Shown: in pieces, positions 34,903-43,841 of the stretch
How positions within the stretch are numbered: the first letter of the stretch is position 1
How the letters are laid out: each line of letters opens with the position of its first letter
Source of the DNA: Nostoc sp. B(2019)
GTDB lineage: Bacteria; Cyanobacteriota; Cyanobacteriia; Cyanobacteriales; Nostocaceae
Reading direction: 5' to 3'
Length of the DNA stretch: 64,000 bases
Assembly: GCF_010091925.1 (NCBI RefSeq)
Contig: NZ_WVID01000020.1
Coordinates: forward strand, 62,001 to 126,000
The notes under the pieces: model-generated
Database searches by the model: none
Told to the model about the DNA's origin: nothing
The model's input: the letters and a program-made list of their open reading frames with translations, nothing else
Made by a program: the position numbers and the translations under genes

Positions 34903-36021
34903 TTATAAATCTAAAAGTGTATAAATATCTTCAGAGTTGGCATTAAGATACGAACGCTGCAATTCAATCCCCAAAAGAGAAAATTGTTCAAGAATAGCCT
35001 GCATCCGCCCTTCGGTTGAGCCATCTTCTTGATACCAAGCTGTCAGCAACCCATTCGCTACAATCTGACAACGGTTCATCCCAAAACTTTCTAGAACAGC
35101 AAATTTTTGGTCTGGTTCTTCTGCTAACCCCAATCCCGGTAATAGCTGCTTGGTGAATAAAGGAATCTCTTGCTGAAAATACGATTGGTGTTCTTGATAA
35201 ACAAGTTTTAAAACTTGCTTGACGATTTCATAATCTCTCTTATCAAAGTAAAGTACCGCCGAATCGTAACGCTGGTATTCCTTGGGGTTATACAAAACTT
35301 TAAAACTGAAAGGAGTTCCTAACTCATTTAACTGCTTTGTCAGGCTACCCATAACCGCAACAGCACCTTCAGGAGTTAAGTTGAAATAGATCCGCACAGT
35401 CACAGCAGACTGATGATTTACATCCTCAAGATGGCTAAACCCCGCATTGCCAACGGCCATGTAAAAGCCATTTTGTACCCGGTTCTTGGGCATCTGGATA
35501 GCTACAAAATCACCCACTACAGCCGCTTGCTCAAAAGCTTGAAGATGCTTATTCCGCTGAATATGCAGCCTCAACCCGTTCTTAGTTACTGCTAAACTAC
35601 CATCATTTTCTTCTCTCAAAACAGACCAACCAAGGTCAAAATAGCCCTTTCCAAAGTTACTTTCATGCAATCGCTCATAAAATCCCAAATCTACCCCCAG
35701 AACAGTATTATTCTCTAGATCTAGGGGTAAATTATTTCCTTCTCTATCTAATGCCAGCGCACTTCGCATAGAACCGTTGTAGTAGATACCGTAGAGAAAA
35801 CTCCGTAGTTGCAGACTTAGGTATTTCTGTTGCATCTGGCTGGGAATTTTCTGAAAACGAGCAACCACCTCTATTGGCAGCTCTAATGGTTTGTAATCTG
35901 GATGTTGAATGGAGAAATCAGACTGAATTTCAACCTTGTGAACAATATCTTCCAAAACATCCAGTAAATGTCCATTTGACCCAGTTGTTAACTGAGTTTG
36001 AGAAGAATTTAATAGTGGCAT
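34903..36021 (-). CDS. HopA1-domain protein (probable phosphothreonine/serine lyase of a RiPP pathway)
   Basis: A 372-residue protein of the HopA1 effector family. Recognisable regions: LQLRSFLYGIYYNGS at about 77-91, YERLHESNFGKGYFDLGWSV at about 114-133, GDFVAIQMPKNRVQNGFYMA at about 170-189, VRIYFNLTPEGAVAVMGSL at about 209-227, and FSFKVLYNPKEYQRYDSAVL at about 239-258. In class V lanthipeptide and thioamitide pathways, HopA1-like proteins work with an APH-like kinase to turn Ser/Thr into dehydroamino acids. Here the kinase gene lies 25 bases upstream. No class V LanX-type cyclase was recognised. Confidence 0.8.
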   Translation of the reverse strand: MPLLNSSQTQLTTGSNGHLLDVLEDIVHKVEIQSDFSIQHPDYKPLELPIEVVARFQKIPSQMQQKYLSLQLRSFLYGIYYNGSMRSALALDREGNNLPLDLENNTVLGVDLGFYERLHESNFGKGYFDLGWSVLREENDGSLAVTKNGLRLHIQRNKHLQAFEQAAVVGDFVAIQMPKNRVQNGFYMAVGNAGFSHLEDVNHQSAVTVRIYFNLTPEGAVAVMGSLTKQLNELGTPFSFKVLYNPKEYQRYDSAVLYFDKRDYEIVKQVLKLVYQEHQSYFQQEIPLFTKQLLPGLGLAEEPDQKFAVLESFGMNRCQIVANGLLTAWYQEDGSTEGRMQAILEQFSLLGIELQRSYLNANSEDIYTLLDL

Positions 36022-36046
36022 ACTATTTTAGTGGTAACGAAATTTC

Positions 36047-37207
36047 TTAAGCAGCAGAACCATTAAGGTGAGTTAATTCAACAGCAGCACTACCAAAAAT
36101 CGTTGGGATTGATTGTTCAGGACGGCATAATAAAGCCTTAGCAACCTGAAGCATAGCAATCTCTATGTTGCCAAAAGATTTTTGATATTGAATTACTGCT
36201 TGAATCTGTTGAATAATAGCAAAACCTGCAAATTGCACCACCCGCAGCAAAAAATCTGGGCGATGCTCAATAATTTCTGGAAAACTGTTGAAATAAGCTT
36301 GAGTTAATGTGGCAATTGAAGGCTGAAGCAGTTCTAAAGGCGTTATCGCTAAACGCAGAGATTCTTCAATATTTAAAGAGTTACTAATAACTAAGCTACC
36401 TAGCCAGATTTGCACATAGCCACTGATAAGAGTTCCTAAATCAAAAGCTGGATCTCCCCAAGTAGAGCGTTCCCAATCAATCAGCCGTACAATACTGTTG
36501 CTTGAATCCTGCCAATGTTTTTGCAGGAGGATATTATTCAGCTTTAGATCATTGTGGGACAGGCAAGAGGGAATTATGGCATTACCCAGTTCTGCGATCG
36601 CTTGCCCTAAACTATCATAACGTTGATATAGAACAAAAAACTTTAACCCATCGTCAGGCACTAAACCAAAAATTTCTGGCTCAATCCGTTCCAATCCCCG
36701 AATCAAATCCGATACCTGATCAGCCATTAGATTATCCTGATTTACAGCGAAGAAATCCTGATATTCTTTGCGATTGAAAGTATCACGATGGATAGTGGCA
36801 ATAGAAGTGCCAATTGCCATAGCAATTTCTATAAAAAAGCTATTTTCCTTTGTGTAGAAATCTTTTAAATCTTGATAATCATCCAGGTATTTGAAGACAA
36901 TAATGGAATTTTCTGCATCAAAATGCACCACATTTGGTAAAAATGAGCGATGGTGGTTAAATTTGCTAAATTGCTGTAAAAACTCTTGAATTCGCCACTC
37001 CCTCAAGAACTCACCAGCCGTTTTTCCATTTTGATTCTGTCTTTCTTGCTTAACAAGAAGCTTACGACCATTTGTAAAAGTCAGTAATAAATTAAAGTTT
37101 TTGGCTGCAACTGGTTCTATCTTGCTGGGAGATTGCTCGGATCGATTGCATAATCTCTGTTCAACTAAATAATCAAAAACATTATGGTAATTAAGGATAA
37201 ATGCCAT
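36047..37207 (-). CDS. APH-family phosphotransferase (probable RiPP kinase)
   Basis: A 386-residue kinase-like protein of the aminoglycoside phosphotransferase fold. The catalytic loop is CLSHNDLKLNNILL (about 223-236: His-Asn-Asp with the downstream Asn), and the metal-binding Asp is in RLIDWERSTWGDPAFDLG (about 251-268). The N-terminal lobe has NLLLTFTNGRKLLVKQER. In class V lanthipeptide (LanK) and thioamitide (TvaC) pathways such kinases phosphorylate Ser/Thr of the precursor before HopA1-type elimination. The gene is first in the minus-strand operon with HopA1 and the propeller. Small-molecule resistance is the alternative role, but the pairing argues for RiPP maturation. Confidence 0.8.
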   Translation of the reverse strand: MAFILNYHNVFDYLVEQRLCNRSEQSPSKIEPVAAKNFNLLLTFTNGRKLLVKQERQNQNGKTAGEFLREWRIQEFLQQFSKFNHHRSFLPNVVHFDAENSIIVFKYLDDYQDLKDFYTKENSFFIEIAMAIGTSIATIHRDTFNRKEYQDFFAVNQDNLMADQVSDLIRGLERIEPEIFGLVPDDGLKFFVLYQRYDSLGQAIAELGNAIIPSCLSHNDLKLNNILLQKHWQDSSNSIVRLIDWERSTWGDPAFDLGTLISGYVQIWLGSLVISNSLNIEESLRLAITPLELLQPSIATLTQAYFNSFPEIIEHRPDFLLRVVQFAGFAIIQQIQAVIQYQKSFGNIEIAMLQVAKALLCRPEQSIPTIFGSAAVELTHLNGSAA

Positions 37208-37824
37208 AAAACTTGAATGTATTAATTAGCTGTTAATTCTAGGAAATAGTAAAATTATTTAACCATATTTATAAGCTTTTGGATCTAACTAAATAAAATA
37301 ATTATGACAAATTCGGGCATTAACTAAAACATTTATGTCCTTAAAACATCACTAATTGACACACAATTTTTAATGCCAAGTCACTCCTGAATTTCTGATG
37401 ATTCGGGAGCCTTGTTATTCTTTCACCGCTAAAAATTAGCTATTTTATTCATCTCAACACTCACTTCTGGGAGTGGCGACTTCCACTATAGAGATAGATA
37501 ATATCGATTCAATTAATGATTGCAACAAATCCTTTGGTAGAGACGTTCCATTGCAACGTCTCTACATGGTCTATCTGTCACATTCTTTTTTTAAATTGGT
37601 AACTGTTAACAGCAGGAGAATTTAGTCCTGAATATTGGGTACAAAACAACTAAATTTTTTGATGAAAATATTTTTTTCGAGACGCACAGTAGAAGAAAAA
37701 GCGAAACGTCAAGCCAGTTGCTTCTCTTACAAAGCTTAGAGCGGCGCTTCCGACGCAAGGCGCTGAGTTAGCACTGGCTTTCTAATTTGAATTGTGACAA
37801 CTCTCACCGCTAACTGCAAGCAGT
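37208..37824. other. Spacer between the RiPP locus and the TnpB element
   Basis: 617 bases. It contains a possible hairpin at about 37384-37411 (CTCCTGAA / GATTCGGGAG, imperfect), a GTAGAGACGTT palindrome at 37537-37565, and near 37700-37820 GC-rich sequence that is probably the right end of the tnpB element and the 3' end of its guide RNA. No precursor-like peptide was found on either strand. Confidence 0.4.
37537..37565. repeat. GTAGAGACGTT palindromic repeat, copy 3
   Basis: A 29-bp inverted repeat with arms GTAGAGACGTT and its complement AACGTCTCTAC; the centre CCATTGC differs from copy 1. Confidence 0.75.
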
Positions 37825-39156
37825 CTAGCGGGAGCATCTCAGATTCACAAATGAGACTTGCTGCTTCATGGGCTGGGTATCCCCTAAGCCTCCACAGCCA
37901 GGAATCGGTAGTCCAACCGACCCACGCTTTAACACGGCAGTCGCTCCACTTGGAGAGAAGTCGGAGCGCCGGTCTCCGGCGATCTGAACTTCGGGGCAAA
38001 GCCCAAGACCGCGCTGCCTCAAATTCAACGCGCTGTTCCAGTCGCGGTCAATGACCAATCCACAAGAACAGCTATGAACACGAACTGCAAGAGTTTTTTC
38101 AACTCTTTGTCCACAACTTGAACAATTAATACTTGTACCTCTAGGATCAACTCCTGTTGTATGCTTGCCGCGTTTTACCGCTACTGCTTGCATGATTTGG
38201 AGGAATGCACCCCAAGCGACATCTAGTATCGACTTTGCTAGTCGTGTTCTAGCTAATCCCTTAATGTTCAGGTTTTCAAAAACAATTAAGTCATAAGAGT
38301 TAACCAACCAATGAGCAACGTGATAATGAAACTCTTTCCTTTGCCTGGCAACGTGCAAATGAAGTCTAGCCACCTTCGAGGCTTGCTTTTGGTGGTTTTT
38401 AGACCCCTTGGCAGACCTTGCAAGCTTGCGTTGTCTACGAGCTAATATTGCCTGCGCTTTGTGGTAATACTGCGGGACTTCAATACTTTGTCCATCAGCA
38501 GTGGTTAAAAACTTCTCTAACCCGACATCTATGCCAGTAGCAGTCTTAATCTCATCAATCGGCAACAAAGCGGGTACTGTTTTATCTTCCAAAGAAAAAC
38601 TGCAATACCACCCGTCAGCTTTTCTCAAAATAGTTGCCTGCTTAATCTCAAATCCCTCTGGGATTGGTCGGTGCAAGATAACTTCAATCTCACCAATTTT
38701 AGACAATTTAAGGACATTGCCTACTAAGTGCGCTCCTGCTTTAGGATTGTTCACTCGCGGGAAAGTGAATGAGCAGATGTCACCACGCTTTTTAAATCGC
38801 GGTCGTCCTCCCCGCTTACCGTTTTTATCGGGCAGTAGCCAACGCTTCCACGCCTTATCTAACCTCATAAGGTTTTGTTGTTGGCAGTCGGCGTAGATGT
38901 TCTTGTATTCAGAAAATAGTTCTTTAGTTTGTTTGAGGTCGCTTGCTTGTGTGTAGTAGTCAATTTTCTCTGGTATCTCACCAATTGGTTCACAAACCAA
39001 ACTGCAACGGTCAAGGAGTGACCTTGTGCGGTTTAACCAATCCAGTCTTTGCCCTAGCGCGTAGTTGTAGTGACGACGCAGTAGTTCACCCCAGGTTTCC
39101 ATTGTGACAACCTGCTGTGGCGTGGGGTTTAGTTTGTACTGGTAAGTGAGTAGCAT
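37825..39156 (-). CDS. tnpB: TnpB, RNA-guided nuclease of an IS200/IS605-type element
   Basis: A 443-residue protein from the ATG at 39156 (MLLTYQYKLNPT). It has the TnpB N-terminal OrfB_HTH region and the RuvC-like nuclease core: Asp in TGIDVGLEKF, Glu in IVFENLNIKG, a four-Cys zinc finger (NCSSCGQRVEK, VHSCSCGLVIDRDW) and the final Asp in DRDWNSALNLR. All catalytic residues are present. No tnpA gene is adjacent, so the element is non-autonomous for transposition or domesticated. By analogy with known TnpB systems the 3' end of the gene and the sequence after it should produce the omega RNA guide. Divergent to it lies a small ribbon-helix-helix gene. Confidence 0.93.
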   Translation of the reverse strand: MLLTYQYKLNPTPQQVVTMETWGELLRRHYNYALGQRLDWLNRTRSLLDRCSLVCEPIGEIPEKIDYYTQASDLKQTKELFSEYKNIYADCQQQNLMRLDKAWKRWLLPDKNGKRGGRPRFKKRGDICSFTFPRVNNPKAGAHLVGNVLKLSKIGEIEVILHRPIPEGFEIKQATILRKADGWYCSFSLEDKTVPALLPIDEIKTATGIDVGLEKFLTTADGQSIEVPQYYHKAQAILARRQRKLARSAKGSKNHQKQASKVARLHLHVARQRKEFHYHVAHWLVNSYDLIVFENLNIKGLARTRLAKSILDVAWGAFLQIMQAVAVKRGKHTTGVDPRGTSINCSSCGQRVEKTLAVRVHSCSCGLVIDRDWNSALNLRQRGLGLCPEVQIAGDRRSDFSPSGATAVLKRGSVGLPIPGCGGLGDTQPMKQQVSFVNLRCSR

Positions 39157-39188
39157 ATAACTATTGTACAGCATATTTCCGTACTAAT

Positions 39189-39329
39189 ATGACTACTCGC
39201 ATAGATATTAGACTCCCAGAGCAAGAACTAGAAATCCTTAAAACCTATTGCGAACAGGAAAACAGAACTCAAACGGAGGTAGTTCGTGAATTTATCCGCA
39301 GTCTTAAAAAGAAGATTAAAAAGCCTTGA
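39189..39329 (+). CDS. 46-residue ribbon-helix-helix (CopG-like) protein beside tnpB
   Basis: My translation of this short frame gives 46 residues: an N-terminal strand (MTTRIDIRLPEQELEIL), a helix with a polar turn (KTYCEQENRTQTEV) and a second helix (VREFIRSLKKKIKK). This is the ribbon-helix-helix pattern of small DNA-binding repressors. The ATG is 32 bases from the tnpB start, back to back, and the 14-bp hairpin at 39333-39367 follows the stop. Such a layout suggests it controls the shared tnpB promoter region; partner function is inferred. Confidence 0.7.
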   Translation: MTTRIDIRLPEQELEILKTYCEQENRTQTEVVREFIRSLKKKIKKP

Positions 39330-39332
39330 TTT

Positions 39333-39367
39333 GATAATTGCAGGGGTTCGATGCCCCTGCAATTATC
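39333..39367 (+). terminator. 14-bp perfect hairpin after the ribbon-helix-helix gene
   Basis: Arms GATAATTGCAGGGG (39333-39346) and CCCCTGCAATTATC (39354-39367) with a seven-base loop. It lies four bases after the stop. It lacks a T-run, so it may be a repeat or element-end hairpin instead of a true terminator. Confidence 0.5.
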
Positions 39368-39469
39368 CCGCAATTCCCCTCACCGCCAACCTTTCCTGCG
39401 GAACGCTGCGCGAACGGTGTGGCGGGAGTACCCTTGCGGAGGTCTAGATGGGGATTTACTTATTCGCTC

Positions 39470-40453
39470 TTAATACACAACACCCGCCTGAAAAACTTGT
39501 CCAATCACTTCTTCTACAGGCGGTTCAGTGACGGTTAAATCAATTACCTCCAAACCTGCCAAAATCTGAGATACGGTGCGGGTGAGCGCCTCGCGCGACA
39601 CCAAAAAACGCACCGATCGCCCTTCTAAAAATTGGACATCACCGTAAGACATGAGTTTTTCCACTGGTAGTGGTTGAGCTAACTCGACATAAACTTCCCG
39701 GTAAGGAGCAAAACGTTCTAGCAGTCCATCTAAGTTACCGTCATACATTAGTTTCCCTTGGTGAATTAACAGCACCCGTTCACACAGTGCTGTAATGTCA
39801 GCCATGTAATGACTTGTCAACAGCACTGTCGCCTGATATTGCTGATTGTACTCACGCAAAAAATCACGCACTCCTACCTGAGCATTGACATCTAGTCCTA
39901 GGGTCGGTTCATCCAAAAATAATACATGGGGACGATGCAAAAGTGCTGCTAATAGTTCGGCTTTCATCCGCTCACCTAAAGACAGCTTCCGCACTGGTTG
40001 GGTAAGCTTCCCTTCTAAGGAAAGCATCTCTGTTAATTCTCCAACCCGCCGCTGAAACTCTTTATCAGAGATGTTGTATACAGCGGCGTTGATTTTTAAA
40101 GAATCCAATGCTGGTAAATCCCAAATTAACTGCTGCTTTTGTCCCATCACCAAGGTGATTTTTTGCAAAAATGCTTCGTCACGACGAAAGGGAATATGTC
40201 CAGCTACTCTGACTGTACCGCCAGAAGGATGAATCAGACCCGTCAGCATTTTGAGTGTAGTAGTTTTACCCGCACCATTTGGCCCCAAAAACCCTACAAC
40301 TTCACCCGGAGCAATTTCAAAAGAAACATCCTGAACTGCTTGAATTGAACGGTAGGTACGGCGGAAAAGGTGGTTAATTGTACCTTTAATTCCCGGCTCT
40401 TTAACCGCCACTGGATAGAATTTACTTAGCTTTTCCGCAACAATAATTGGCAT
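39470..40453 (-). CDS. ABC transporter ATP-binding protein (ABC-2 export type)
   Basis: 327 residues from the ATG at 40453 (MPIIVAEKLSKFYP). Walker A is GPNGAGKTT at about residues 56-64, the signature is LSLGERMKAEL, Walker B is VLFLDEPTLGLD, and the switch His is in LLTSHYMAD. The N-terminal extension (GIKGTINHLFRRTYRSIQAV) is typical of ATPases that partner DUF990/ABC-2 permeases. No permease gene is adjacent; the TnpB element lies just downstream. The exported substrate is unknown. Confidence 0.88.
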   Translation of the reverse strand: MPIIVAEKLSKFYPVAVKEPGIKGTINHLFRRTYRSIQAVQDVSFEIAPGEVVGFLGPNGAGKTTTLKMLTGLIHPSGGTVRVAGHIPFRRDEAFLQKITLVMGQKQQLIWDLPALDSLKINAAVYNISDKEFQRRVGELTEMLSLEGKLTQPVRKLSLGERMKAELLAALLHRPHVLFLDEPTLGLDVNAQVGVRDFLREYNQQYQATVLLTSHYMADITALCERVLLIHQGKLMYDGNLDGLLERFAPYREVYVELAQPLPVEKLMSYGDVQFLEGRSVRFLVSREALTRTVSQILAGLEVIDLTVTEPPVEEVIGQVFQAGVVY

Positions 40454-40605
40454 ATATTTTATATTAAAACCACAAATAAACAGCGATAATTTATCTGTTT
40501 TTATCAACGTTTATCTGTGGTTACAAATACCCAAACACAGATTTTTGCAAGCAACAGCTATCATGATTTCCTATGGTGAGTATTGCCCAGTTACAAAACA
40601 TCGCT

Positions 40606-42312
40606 TTACCGTAAACGTCCCGATCGCAAAGTACTAATAATTAACCACAACCCCAACAGACTAGCGACTGCAAATAGGATGGTACTTAAAAAAGATAGCT
40701 GAGTCGTCTGCGCTTTCGTGGAAATAATTGCCGCACCCATAATCAGCGAACCCACCAAAATGCTAAATGAGAGTCTATTAGCTGCATCGTCCATAGTGCG
40801 ACGTACGCCATCTAACCCTCGTAGCGATAAATTCCACTGTAAGGTTTCCGAGGTAACTCGGTCTAGTAACAGTTCAATCTGACGGGGAGATTGCAGTGAG
40901 AGACTTTTGATATCCAGGGCTGTTCTGAGGAGCGATCGCACTGGATTATCGCCCAGTAATTGCCGCCGAAACAAGTCTGTGATTAATGGTTTGACTTCAT
41001 CAAAAAAATTAAGCTCTGGGTTAAAGGTACGCGCCACTCCCTCTAAATTAGCTAGGGTTTTAGCATACAAGCCCATATTACTAGGTAAGCGAATTTTATT
41101 GTTGCGAGCAACCTGTAAAACTTCATAAATTATCTGACTGAAGTTTATTTCTGTGAGGCTGACATTGTGATACTTTCGCAACATGCGATCGTAATCATTT
41201 TCTAAGCGTGACAAAATTACTGGCTGACCAGAATCCGATAGCTGCAAAGTTAATTGAGCGCACCTTTGAGCATCTAAATCAACGATCGCCAACAACATTT
41301 CTGTCAATATCTGCTGTGTACGGGGATCAAGTCGTCCCACCATGCCACAGTCTAAAAGTGCAACGCGGCCATCTTTGAGATAAAATAAGTTGCCCGGATG
41401 GGGATCCGCGTGAAAGAAACCATCTATATATAGTTGCTGAAAAAAAGCGCGAAATAGCAGAGTGGTGATTTCTTTACGTTCTACAGTGGGGTCTTTGCCG
41501 TTATTACTATTATTCAAATCTGCCAATAGAAAAGGCACACCGTCCAGCCACTCCATTACCAGCAATTTTTCTGTAGTCAAATCCCAGTAAATTTCGGCAA
41601 CTACTATTTGTTTGGGATCAAACCAACGTCCGCGGGATAAATTGCGGCGCAATTGGTCTGTAAAACCGGCTTCTCGCGTGAAATCTAACTCGGCTTCTAG
41701 GGCTTTGGTAAATTCTTCGGCGATGGATTTAATTTCGTAGGTTTGTCCAAAATCGGTACGCGCTACTAAATCAGCAATACCTTGAATTAAGGCAATATCT
41801 TGGGCAATAGTAATATCAATTCCCGGACGTTGTACTTTCAGCGCGACTTCCCGACCGTCTGCTAGTGTGGCTCGATGTGTCTGGGCAATTGATCCCGCCG
41901 CTACTGGGATGGGATTAATCGTACTAAAAGTTTCTTCTAGCGATCGCTTTAGCTGTTTGCGAATAACTACTTCTACTTCTGGCCAGGGAACTGCCGGCAC
42001 TTCATCTTGTAAGGTTGATAGTTCCTCAATGTAGGCAGCGCTAAGTAAATCTGGGCGGGTAGAGAGTAGCTGACCAAGTTTGACATAGACTGGCCCCAAA
42101 TCCACCAGAATATTTTTTAAAACAGCAGGTGTGGGTAGCTGAGGTTCATCAGCTTTGCCACCAGTGAGTAGCCTTCGCATATAGTCCCAGCCATTGCGAA
42201 GGAATACTTCAAGAATTTCTCGTTGACGGGGAACAGTTTGTGTGAGGAACATTGTTGTAACGAACTGCCAAGATGCAGAGGAGTTAAAGGGGTAAACAGC
42301 AGGGGATGACAA
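40606..42312 (-). CDS. ABC1/UbiB-family atypical kinase
   Basis: A 568-residue protein of the ABC1K group, implicated in isoprenoid quinone and lipid metabolism in cyanobacteria and plastids. Features: the KxGQ motif (YVKLGQLLSTRPDLL, about 76-90), the Ala-rich loop PVAAGSIAQTHRA, the VALKVQRPG lysine, the catalytic HADPHPGNLF segment and the LLDCGMVGRLD metal-binding Asp. Two hydrophobic helices end the protein (about 510-560). The start overlaps yidD by 29 bases; a later ATG at 42252 is possible. Confidence 0.9.
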   Translation of the reverse strand: MSSPAVYPFNSSASWQFVTTMFLTQTVPRQREILEVFLRNGWDYMRRLLTGGKADEPQLPTPAVLKNILVDLGPVYVKLGQLLSTRPDLLSAAYIEELSTLQDEVPAVPWPEVEVVIRKQLKRSLEETFSTINPIPVAAGSIAQTHRATLADGREVALKVQRPGIDITIAQDIALIQGIADLVARTDFGQTYEIKSIAEEFTKALEAELDFTREAGFTDQLRRNLSRGRWFDPKQIVVAEIYWDLTTEKLLVMEWLDGVPFLLADLNNSNNGKDPTVERKEITTLLFRAFFQQLYIDGFFHADPHPGNLFYLKDGRVALLDCGMVGRLDPRTQQILTEMLLAIVDLDAQRCAQLTLQLSDSGQPVILSRLENDYDRMLRKYHNVSLTEINFSQIIYEVLQVARNNKIRLPSNMGLYAKTLANLEGVARTFNPELNFFDEVKPLITDLFRRQLLGDNPVRSLLRTALDIKSLSLQSPRQIELLLDRVTSETLQWNLSLRGLDGVRRTMDDAANRLSFSILVGSLIMGAAIISTKAQTTQLSFLSTILFAVASLLGLWLIISTLRSGRLR

Positions 42313-42598
42313 TACAGCGGAAGTTAGATCTAGTTTCGGCGGTTGTTAAGGTTTTACTAGATGCAGCACAGTCTTTGAATCTTTGTATGGATGATTGTAC
42401 GGCTTCGTGGAGCTTCTGTTCACTCAGCATTCGTTTGACATAATTTGAGCAAGAATCACCCCCGTGTAAGAGGCGATGAGGACAAGAGAATCCTTTAACC
42501 GGAGAAATATACTTTTGGTAGGTAGCAATAGAATTAATTGCCATTGTTTTAGCCAGAGGCTCAAAGCTGATGATTTCCATAACTGTCAGATAAAACAA
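42284..42598 (-). CDS. yidD: YidD-like protein (DUF37)
   Basis: A 104-residue protein. The core IATYQKYISPVKGFSCPHRLL (about 25-45) followed by GGDSCSNYVKRMLSEQ resembles YidD, the membrane-insertion efficiency factor. The normal PTCSxY motif is changed to GDSCSNY, and the tail is Cys-rich (FKDCAASS, CIVIPCCLP). It is a diverged cyanobacterial variant. It overlaps the start of the UbiB-like gene. Confidence 0.7.
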   Translation of the reverse strand: MFYLTVMEIISFEPLAKTMAINSIATYQKYISPVKGFSCPHRLLHGGDSCSNYVKRMLSEQKLHEAVQSSIQRFKDCAASSKTLTTAETRSNFRCIVIPCCLPL

Positions 42599-42661
42599 TA
42601 GACAGTCAAGTTATAATAGAAAAACAGACTTTTTCGCCTCTGCCAAGGGTTTTAATTACAT

Positions 42662-43726
42662 CTACAGCAGGTCGGTAAATCGGGGATCGCTTTGGAGAGT
42701 TTTGAGGATCTGCTTAATTTCCTGCGTACGGTCTTTTTTAACCACAAGGGTAACATTGCGATCGCGCACAATTACCACATCCTCTAAACCAATAGTAACA
42801 ACCACATCTTCTGGATTTGAGGCATAAATAATAGCCCCCTGCGTATCTAATCCCACATGGGTAGCGAGTTCCACATTGGGAGTCTCTTCTTTCTTAAGTA
42901 AGCGTTCGATCGCATTCCAATCTCCTAAATCATCCCAACCAAACTCTACTGGTAAAACGTATGCTAGAGTGGTCTTTTCCATTAGCGCATAGTCTATACT
43001 CTTCTTAGGCAACTGGGGATAGATATCAGCACCGTGTTGTTCTAAAGGTTCGATAATTTCTGGAGCATGGGTATGTAATTCTTTGAGAACAACCCCAGCC
43101 CGAAAAACGAACATTCCACTATTCCAGCTAAAACGTCCCGAAGATAGAAAAGTTTCTGCCGTTTCACGGTTGGGCTTTTCAGTAAAGCGGTTGACGTGAT
43201 AAGCTGGCAACTCATTAAAGCTACCTATTTTTTCACCTTGTTCAATGTAACCGTAGCCGGTTGATGGAAAAGTAGGCTTGATCCCCAATGTGACAATCGC
43301 TTCTGTGCTTGCCGCCAGTTGCGTAGCTGCACTTAATGTATGTGCAAACGCCTTTTGGTCGGCAATCCAGTGGTCAGCAGGGAAAAAGCCAATAACAGCG
43401 TCTTCTCCATAGCGTTGTTTGATTTCTAAACTTGTCCAAGCAACAGCTGCGGCAGTGTCCCTTCCCTCTGACTCAATCAGCAAGTTTTGAGATGGTAGTT
43501 CGGGTAGTTGTTGTCTTACCCCTTCAGCTATCTGACTAGAAGTTATCACCCACAAGGAATCCCAATCGCCACCGAGAGCAATCAATCGATCGGCGGTTGC
43601 TTGTAATAGGCTTCTAGAGCTACCATCGAGACTTAAAAATTGCTTGGGTCGGTCTTTGCGGCTTAGGGGCCAAAAACGTTCACCTTTACCACCAGCAAGT
43701 ATTACAGGGAACAATAAAGTATTCAT
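42662..43726 (-). CDS. manC: Mannose-1-phosphate guanylyltransferase
   Basis: 354 residues from the ATG at 43726 (MNTLLFPVILAGGKGERFWP). The enzyme makes GDP-mannose from GTP and mannose-1-phosphate, for polysaccharide and glycan synthesis. The nucleotide-binding signature GGKGERFWPLSRKDRPKQF is at about 12-30, with EGRDTAAAVAW, FFPADHWI, FTEKPN and NSGMFVFRA following. It lacks the C-terminal isomerase domain of bifunctional types. It may feed the mannosyltransferase at 20260. Confidence 0.93.
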   Translation of the reverse strand: MNTLLFPVILAGGKGERFWPLSRKDRPKQFLSLDGSSRSLLQATADRLIALGGDWDSLWVITSSQIAEGVRQQLPELPSQNLLIESEGRDTAAAVAWTSLEIKQRYGEDAVIGFFPADHWIADQKAFAHTLSAATQLAASTEAIVTLGIKPTFPSTGYGYIEQGEKIGSFNELPAYHVNRFTEKPNRETAETFLSSGRFSWNSGMFVFRAGVVLKELHTHAPEIIEPLEQHGADIYPQLPKKSIDYALMEKTTLAYVLPVEFGWDDLGDWNAIERLLKKEETPNVELATHVGLDTQGAIIYASNPEDVVVTIGLEDVVIVRDRNVTLVVKKDRTQEIKQILKTLQSDPRFTDLL

Positions 43727-43841
43727 GTTGTCATACACACGTACCGAAGAACATTACAAGTTTACAGTGAGCTTTTGCACTGGCAATATTTGTAGCTTGC
43801 ATTAACATACTTTTAGGGAGTGGTTGAGTGGGGAGATAATC

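Noticed and set aside
39157..39188. Possible promoter pair between tnpB and the RHH gene
   Set aside because: The region is only 32 bases and no -35/-10 pair could be identified by eye; left unannotated.
39333..39367. GGGGTTCGATGCCCC looks like a tRNA T-arm
   Set aside because: The sequence is part of a 14-bp perfect hairpin, and no acceptor, D- or anticodon arms can be drawn around it.
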